From Verrucomicrobiota bacterium (GTDB lineage: Bacteria; Verrucomicrobiota; Verrucomicrobiia; Opitutales; Seribacteraceae): 11,311 nt of DNA. The stretch lies in assembly GCA_014382645.1 (NCBI GenBank), contig JACNJI010000490.1:1-11311 (forward strand), in the 5' to 3' direction. The translations under genes and the position numbers were made by a program. Shown here in pieces: positions 6,789 through 11,311 of the stretch (its first letter is position 1; every line of letters starts with the position of its first letter). The notes under the pieces were generated by a model. That model was not told the origin of the DNA. It searched no databases and worked only from the letters and a program-made list of their open reading frames with translations.

Positions 6789-7760
6789 ATGTTTTGCGGC
6801 ACGGCTGAGTTCGTCTGCGCTCCTTCAACAGTGAGGCATATACCGGTACTTCTCGACGAGGCACTGGAGGCACTTGCCCCTGGTGTTGCAAAACGTTATT
6901 TGGATTGTACGTTCGGCGGCGGCGGTCACACACGTGCACTCCTTGAGTCTTCAAGTGATGCTGAAGTTGTCTCGCTCGATTGCGACCCCGACGCAGGAAT
7001 AAGAGCCGAACCTCTGGCTGAAGAATACGGTGAGCGTTTTCGGTTTTGTGATTTGAGCTTTCAGCGTTTGGATGAGGAGAGTTCGGAAGGCGAGTTTGAC
7101 GGCGTTCTCTTCGATCTGGGCATTTCGTCCTTCCAGTTAGCGGAAGCGGAAAAAGGTTTTTCATTCAGGCTCGATGCGCCTCTTGATATGCGTTTAAATC
7201 CACGTGTGGGGCAGAGTGCTGCAGATTTTTTGGAAACGGCTACTCGGGAAAGTCTTGTTAGAGCGGTTCGCGAATATGGCGAAGAGCGTCGCTGGAATCG
7301 GGTGGTCAATGCAATTTTAGATGCACGCGGCACGGGCCAACTGCAACGAACGGTTACTGCAGCTGAAGTGGTGTCTCGAGCCATTGGTGCCGCCGCTCGT
7401 AAGCCTCGCATGCATCCCGCGACAAAGACTTTTCAAGGTATTCGAATTGCGATAAATGGCGAACTGGAAGCCATTGCCGTGGCGTTGCCGAAGGCGTTCC
7501 GGGCATTGAAGCCAGGCGGATTTCTAGTGTTGATCGCTTTTCACTCTCTTGAGGACCGTATCGTCAAGCGCTTCATGAGGAGAATGGCAGGTAGACCGGA
7601 GCATCGTCGTGATTCTCGTTCGATTCACGATCGTGTTGCCTACGCAAAACTCACATCAACTAAGGCGGTGAAACCAACCGCTGAAGAGGTACAGCGCAAT
7701 ACGAGAAGTCGATCTGCTCGTATGCGAGTGCTCCAAAAGATTGCACAGCCTGAACTCTGA
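6789..7760 (+). CDS. rsmH: RsmH (MraW), 16S rRNA (cytosine1402-N4)-methyltransferase
   Basis: Cytoplasmic SAM-dependent methyltransferase that adds the N4-methyl group to C1402 in the ribosomal decoding centre. The 323 residues are typical length. Family signatures are present in order: HIPVLLDEALEAL (17-29), the SAM loop DCTFGGGGHT (39-48), FDLGISSFQL (108-117), FRLDAPLDMRL (126-136), HPATKTFQGIRIAIN (209-223), IAFHSLEDRIVK (249-260) and the C-terminal NTRSRSARMR (304-313). The ATG at 6789 immediately follows the TAA of the small upstream ORF, which favours this start although only a weak GGA precedes it. An in-frame GTG at 6831 would give a protein starting right at the conserved HIPVL segment and cannot be excluded. 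The stop overlaps the next gene's start as TGATG (7758-7762). Confidence 0.96.
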   Translation: MFCGTAEFVCAPSTVRHIPVLLDEALEALAPGVAKRYLDCTFGGGGHTRALLESSSDAEVVSLDCDPDAGIRAEPLAEEYGERFRFCDLSFQRLDEESSEGEFDGVLFDLGISSFQLAEAEKGFSFRLDAPLDMRLNPRVGQSAADFLETATRESLVRAVREYGEERRWNRVVNAILDARGTGQLQRTVTAAEVVSRAIGAAARKPRMHPATKTFQGIRIAINGELEAIAVALPKAFRALKPGGFLVLIAFHSLEDRIVKRFMRRMAGRPEHRRDSRSIHDRVAYAKLTSTKAVKPTAEEVQRNTRSRSARMRVLQKIAQPEL

Positions 7761-8134
7761 TGGTGAAGTCCAAGGATAGGCGTTTTACTCGTTTTGGTGC
7801 TGTGGTGAGTCTGCTTTCGCTTGCCGTATTTGGCTTATTCTCACTTGGCGTCGTGTGGTTGAGGATGGAAATATCTGAAGATGCATCCACTTGCGGTCGA
7901 TTGGAGGATGAACGTGAAAAAGTTAACCGCAGATTAAGAGCACTACGTGGTCAAAGGTCAGCCTCCATGCGACCTACACGTTTGGCCGGATTGGTGAAAG
8001 GTAGGCTTTTGATGCCATCGGTTTCGAATCAATTTTATATTACCGGGGGAGACATGAAAAGACGACTCTCTCCAAATGATTCGTCGATAGCTTCACCACG
8101 ATCAAAAACACTTGCCGGGAATTTCGTACAGTGA
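7760..8134 (+). CDS. ftsL: FtsL-like division protein, single membrane helix
   Basis: A 124-residue small bitopic membrane protein placed exactly where ftsL lies in dcw clusters, between rsmH and ftsI. FtsL is a subunit of the FtsQLB complex that activates septal peptidoglycan synthesis by FtsWI. The basic N-terminus (K3, K5, R7, R8, R11) should stay in the cytoplasm. One hydrophobic helix (about 13-34) follows, then a short helical, charged stretch that could form a coiled coil (about 38-65). The segment RPTRLAGLVKGRLLMPS resembles the region after the coiled coil in FtsL proteins. FtsL sequences diverge strongly, so the assignment rests mainly on position and topology. It overlaps rsmH by 1 base (TGATG) and ftsI by 4 bases (GTGA), indicating coupled translation. 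Confidence 0.78.
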   Translation: MVKSKDRRFTRFGAVVSLLSLAVFGLFSLGVVWLRMEISEDASTCGRLEDEREKVNRRLRALRGQRSASMRPTRLAGLVKGRLLMPSVSNQFYITGGDMKRRLSPNDSSIASPRSKTLAGNFVQ

Positions 8135-9924
8135 GAAGCGCATTCCTGAGTCCAATTCGGTTTTATTTGGTCTTTGCTGCAATTACATGTGTCTTCTGTT
8201 CTCTAGCCGGTCGACTTGTCTACCTGCAGGTTGTGAAGGGCGACGCACTTAGAGACTCGGCTCAAAATGCCCGCCAAAACTTTTCAGTTCTTCTGGCCCG
8301 CCGTGGCGATATCGTAGACGCAAAGGGAAATTTATTCGCTACGACTCGTTCTGTAGTAGAAGTGGGAGTAGATCCACAAGCCGTTCAGGACGAAGATTAT
8401 CCGAAAGTATCTAAGTTGGCTGAATTGTTGCAGGTTTCAGAACAAAAGATTCTCAAAGCATTTTCAAATAAAACTCGATCCGGAAAAGAATTTAGCGGGG
8501 AAGTTCGGCCGATTCGTTGGACTAAAATAGCCGATGATGTGGAGGAAGATCTTTACCGGCGATTGATGGAACTCGAAATCAATGGAGTGTATGGAAACTT
8601 TAAGCATTCGCGACTTTACCCGGGAAACAAACTTGCTTCTCACGTAATTGGTTTTGTGAACAAAGAAGGTATCCCGTCAATGGGTGTGGAGAAGACGATT
8701 GATTACTACCTAAGAGGTCAAGATGGATGGCGTGAGTGGGAGAGAGATGGTCGTCGTCGGGAACTGCTGCAATACCGCACGAGGGAAGTTCCGTCTGAAG
8801 ATGGACTGAACGTTGAACTTAGTATCGATAGGATGATTCAGGACATGGTGGAACGGGAGTTGGCTTCTGTTGTTGAAGAGTACAACCCGATAAGCGCTAG
8901 CATTATAGTGAGCGAACCATCTACGGGATATGTATTGGCCATGGCAAATGCACCAGATTTCGATCCAAATAAATTTAACAATTATGAGATGGGAAATCTA
9001 CGAAATCGCACCATGACCGACGTTTACGAGCCAGGTTCAGTATTTAAGATTGTAGCCGCAGGTGGAGCACTGAATGAAAACTTGGTTACGGGAGATAGTA
9101 TGATCGATTGTTCAACTTCGATAACGATGCGTGGAAGTAGGAAGTATCGACTACCTAGAGATGATCATCCTTTAGGTAAGATAAGCGTTGAGGAGGTAGT
9201 AGTCCTTTCCAGCAACAGGGGAGCCGCTCAACTCGGTATAATGCTTGGTGATCGTAGATTTTACGAGTATTGCAAGAGTTTTGGTTTCGGAGCCAGAACG
9301 GGTATCGGATTCAGGGGAGAACGTAGAGGTGCGTTACATCCCCCCCAACGCTGGGATGGGTTAACTATTACTCGGATGCCAATGGGGCACGCCGTAAGCG
9401 TAACTCCAATGCAAATGCACTCGGCTATGTCAGCAGTGGCGAGTAATGGAATTTTGATGAAACCTCAGGTGGTCAGGAGGGTGTTTGATTCTGAAGGGAA
9501 AACAGTTGTGGAATTCAAGCCGAGAAGCATTCGAAGAGTGCTGAGATCGGAAGTGGCAAAAAACTTAACGGGTATGCTCGAAAAAGTTGTATCCGAGGGA
9601 ACTGCTAAAAAAGCTAAAATCAAAGGGTACCTAGTAGCAGGAAAAACAGGGACGACAAAAAAAATAATTGAAGGACAATACTCAAATCAACACCATGTTG
9701 CGTCATTCGTTGGATTCCTTCCCGCAAACGATCCTCGAATCGTGATTTCCGTGATCGTTGATGAACCAAAGATGAAACCTGGTCGCATAGGTTATGGAGG
9801 CAGTGTGGCAGGTCCCGCTTTTCAACGAGTGGCAAAGGAGGTTATTGGCTATTTGGGCGTAAGACCAAATCAAACCGATGAAGAATTGGCCACAATGCAA
9901 AACAGAAGGGTGAGAGCCTTGTAG
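8131..9924 (+). CDS. ftsI: FtsI/PBP3-type septal peptidoglycan transpeptidase
   Basis: Class B penicillin-binding protein of 597 residues that cross-links septal peptidoglycan in the periplasm. A short cytoplasmic start is followed by a membrane helix (about 11-32). The dimerisation/pedestal region (about 50-220) begins with the typical ARRGDIVDAKGNLFATT. The transpeptidase domain carries the three active-site motifs: S303-V-F-K306 (catalytic serine, in YEPGSVFK), S360-S-N362 and K505-T-G507 (AGKTGTT). No PASTA domains follow, and the length suits a Gram-negative-type FtsI. The GTG start overlaps the upstream ftsL stop by 4 bases (GTGA); the nearest ribosome binding site candidate (GGGA at 8117-8120) is weak, so translation probably depends on coupling. 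Beta-lactams would be expected to acylate Ser303. Confidence 0.95.
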   Translation: MRSAFLSPIRFYLVFAAITCVFCSLAGRLVYLQVVKGDALRDSAQNARQNFSVLLARRGDIVDAKGNLFATTRSVVEVGVDPQAVQDEDYPKVSKLAELLQVSEQKILKAFSNKTRSGKEFSGEVRPIRWTKIADDVEEDLYRRLMELEINGVYGNFKHSRLYPGNKLASHVIGFVNKEGIPSMGVEKTIDYYLRGQDGWREWERDGRRRELLQYRTREVPSEDGLNVELSIDRMIQDMVERELASVVEEYNPISASIIVSEPSTGYVLAMANAPDFDPNKFNNYEMGNLRNRTMTDVYEPGSVFKIVAAGGALNENLVTGDSMIDCSTSITMRGSRKYRLPRDDHPLGKISVEEVVVLSSNRGAAQLGIMLGDRRFYEYCKSFGFGARTGIGFRGERRGALHPPQRWDGLTITRMPMGHAVSVTPMQMHSAMSAVASNGILMKPQVVRRVFDSEGKTVVEFKPRSIRRVLRSEVAKNLTGMLEKVVSEGTAKKAKIKGYLVAGKTGTTKKIIEGQYSNQHHVASFVGFLPANDPRIVISVIVDEPKMKPGRIGYGGSVAGPAFQRVAKEVIGYLGVRPNQTDEELATMQNRRVRAL

Positions 9925-9950
9925 GATTTACAAGATAAACTGATCTTATC

Positions 9951-11297
9951 ATGAAAAGGGAAACTGACCAAATTACCGATTATGCTACTGACTTCCGCGA
10001 GCGAATGCGGAGGGGCATGCCATTGGGGCAACTTATGCCGGATACGGACTGCGATTTGAGGGGTGATTCGAGTTGCCTGATTAGCGATCTGGTAACCGAT
10101 AGCCGGCGAGTTTCTCAAGGATCTCTCTTTTTCGCATTCCCAGGTTCTCGAGTAGATGGAAACTCTCACATACAGGAAGCCGTTGATCGTGGCGCCGCAG
10201 GGATTGTAACCGGTCTGGATCATGTGGAGCATTCCGGGGTCGCTTCACTGCGTGTGTCCGACGCTCGAAAAGCGTTGGCTCGTTTTGCTCGTCGTTACCA
10301 TGGCTGGCCGGATAAGAATTTACGTATTTCGGGAATAACTGGCACGAACGGAAAGACGACCGTCACTGCCTTGAGTCGCCATCTAATGGAGCGCCCCGGG
10401 CGTCCTGTTGGATTGGTCGGAACTGTTAAATATCATTTGGGAGACAGAGATATTCCATCTTTTAAGACGACCCCGGAATCGGCCGATTTATATGCGATGT
10501 TGCGCAGTATGTTGGCGGCAGGTTGTTCGGAGGCAGTCATGGAAGTGAGTTCCCACGGCATTCATCAATCCCGCGTGAATGGATTATCGATAGAAGTGGC
10601 GGCCTTTCTGAATTTGAGCCGCGATCACCTCGATTACCACGGTACGATGGAGGAATATTTTTCTGAAAAAAGGAGAATTTTCAATGGTCACAACGGTTCG
10701 CTTCCGAAAGTGGCCGTTATTAATGGCGATTGTCCTTATGGAAAAAGACTGCTTGATGAGATTCCCACTCAAGTTCGAAGCATCACCTTTGGTGAAGGCT
10801 TCAATAGTGACTTTCGCGTCCGGGACATTTCATTGTCCCCCGAAGGTGCGGAATTTGTTCTGGATTGTCCCGAGGGTTCCATAGTCACTCGAAGTTCGAT
10901 GCTAGGTCGTTACAATGTAATGAACATCGCGGCAAGCCTGGCAATTGTTTACGCAATGGGCTTTTCTGTTTCAAAGGTCGTACACAAGGTGGGTACCTTT
11001 GACGGTGTCGATGGTCGGATGGAACCAATTGAGAGCGGCCAACCGTATAAGGTGTTGGTCGATTATGCCCATACCCCGGATGCGTTGCGCAATGCACTGG
11101 GTATGTTGCGTGAATTTACACAAGGAAAACTACATTTAGTTTTTGGTTGCGGAGGTGATCGAGATAGAGGCAAGAGAATGGAAATGACTCGAGTGGCTTC
11201 TGCAGGTGCGGACGAATCTTGGGCTACTTCCGACAATCCTCGGACTGAACCGCAGGATGACATTTTTCGCGACATGAGAAAAGGTCTCCCCAAGTGA
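9951..11297 (+). CDS. murE: MurE, UDP-MurNAc-tripeptide ligase, with early stop at the window edge
   Basis: ATP-dependent cytoplasmic ligase adding the third residue, usually meso-diaminopimelate here, to UDP-MurNAc-L-Ala-D-Glu. Motifs in order: TDSRRVSQGSLFFAFPG (49-65), P-loop GTNGKTT (131-137), substrate-loop KTTPES (172-177), YFSEK with the probable carbamylated Lys240, DYAHTPDAL (371-379), GCGGDRDRGKR (399-409), and DNPRTE (428-433), which points to diaminopimelate rather than lysine. The frame ends at TGA 11295-11297 after 448 residues. Family members usually continue for about 45-55 residues through a GKGHE-type motif, so this end looks premature. In the +1 frame the last bases read SDLRST, a plausible continuation, suggesting a one-base indel at the CCCC run (11288-11291) or a real truncation. 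The start at 9951 has no Shine-Dalgarno sequence; Met23 is an alternative closer to the usual N-terminus. It lies 26 bases after ftsI. Confidence 0.88.
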   Translation: MKRETDQITDYATDFRERMRRGMPLGQLMPDTDCDLRGDSSCLISDLVTDSRRVSQGSLFFAFPGSRVDGNSHIQEAVDRGAAGIVTGLDHVEHSGVASLRVSDARKALARFARRYHGWPDKNLRISGITGTNGKTTVTALSRHLMERPGRPVGLVGTVKYHLGDRDIPSFKTTPESADLYAMLRSMLAAGCSEAVMEVSSHGIHQSRVNGLSIEVAAFLNLSRDHLDYHGTMEEYFSEKRRIFNGHNGSLPKVAVINGDCPYGKRLLDEIPTQVRSITFGEGFNSDFRVRDISLSPEGAEFVLDCPEGSIVTRSSMLGRYNVMNIAASLAIVYAMGFSVSKVVHKVGTFDGVDGRMEPIESGQPYKVLVDYAHTPDALRNALGMLREFTQGKLHLVFGCGGDRDRGKRMEMTRVASAGADESWATSDNPRTEPQDDIFRDMRKGLPK

Positions 11298-11311
11298 TCT
11301 AAGGTCAACTT

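Noticed and set aside
6607..6834. 75-codon ORF running into rsmH
   Set aside because: It overlaps the start of rsmH in another frame, lacks a ribosome binding site and has no protein-like pattern.
9932..9947. AAGAT/ATCTT inverted repeat before murE
   Set aside because: A 5-base AT-rich stem is too weak to call a regulatory structure.

Overview
The window looks like chromosomal DNA from a Verrucomicrobia-type bacterium, possibly close to Opitutales/Puniceicoccales. This is an inference from gene content: a standard division and cell-wall (dcw) cluster, a TlyA rRNA methyltransferase, a membrane-anchored kinase-like protein, and a large PpiD/SurA-like protein beginning MITALQNLISGKLGK. No RNA gene gives a direct placement. 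There is no sign of mobile elements, CRISPR arrays, tRNA or rRNA.

Left part (1-2250, + strand): two tightly spaced genes. The first is the C-terminal part of a membrane protein with a degenerate (pseudo)kinase domain. The second is a lipoprotein with duplicated beta-hairpin units and a GYF_2-like C-terminus. Both carry similar 'G-x-W ... YF' segments in their exported parts, so they may act together at the envelope.

Middle part (2290-5816): a plausible sigma70-type promoter precedes an 895-residue PpiD/SurA-like envelope protein, which holds a polyproline, collagen-like and Asn-Ala-rich insert. It converges on tlyA, which lies on the minus strand.

Right part (5817-11311, + strand): a roughly 315-base divergent intergenic region ends in five tandem 10-base units headed by TG(G), a good match to a MraZ operator. 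The dcw genes follow: mraZ, a previously unlisted 49-codon ORF with a signal-peptide-like N-terminus, rsmH (mraW), an ftsL-like gene, ftsI and murE. From the small ORF to ftsI the stops and starts abut or overlap (TAAATG, TGATG, GTGA), implying one translationally coupled operon. murE follows after 26 bases and ends in an apparently premature stop 14 bases before the window edge.

The items most worth a second look are the small ORF between mraZ and rsmH, the MraZ-box array, the pseudokinase/lipoprotein pair, the low-complexity insert in the PpiD-like protein, and the early murE stop.
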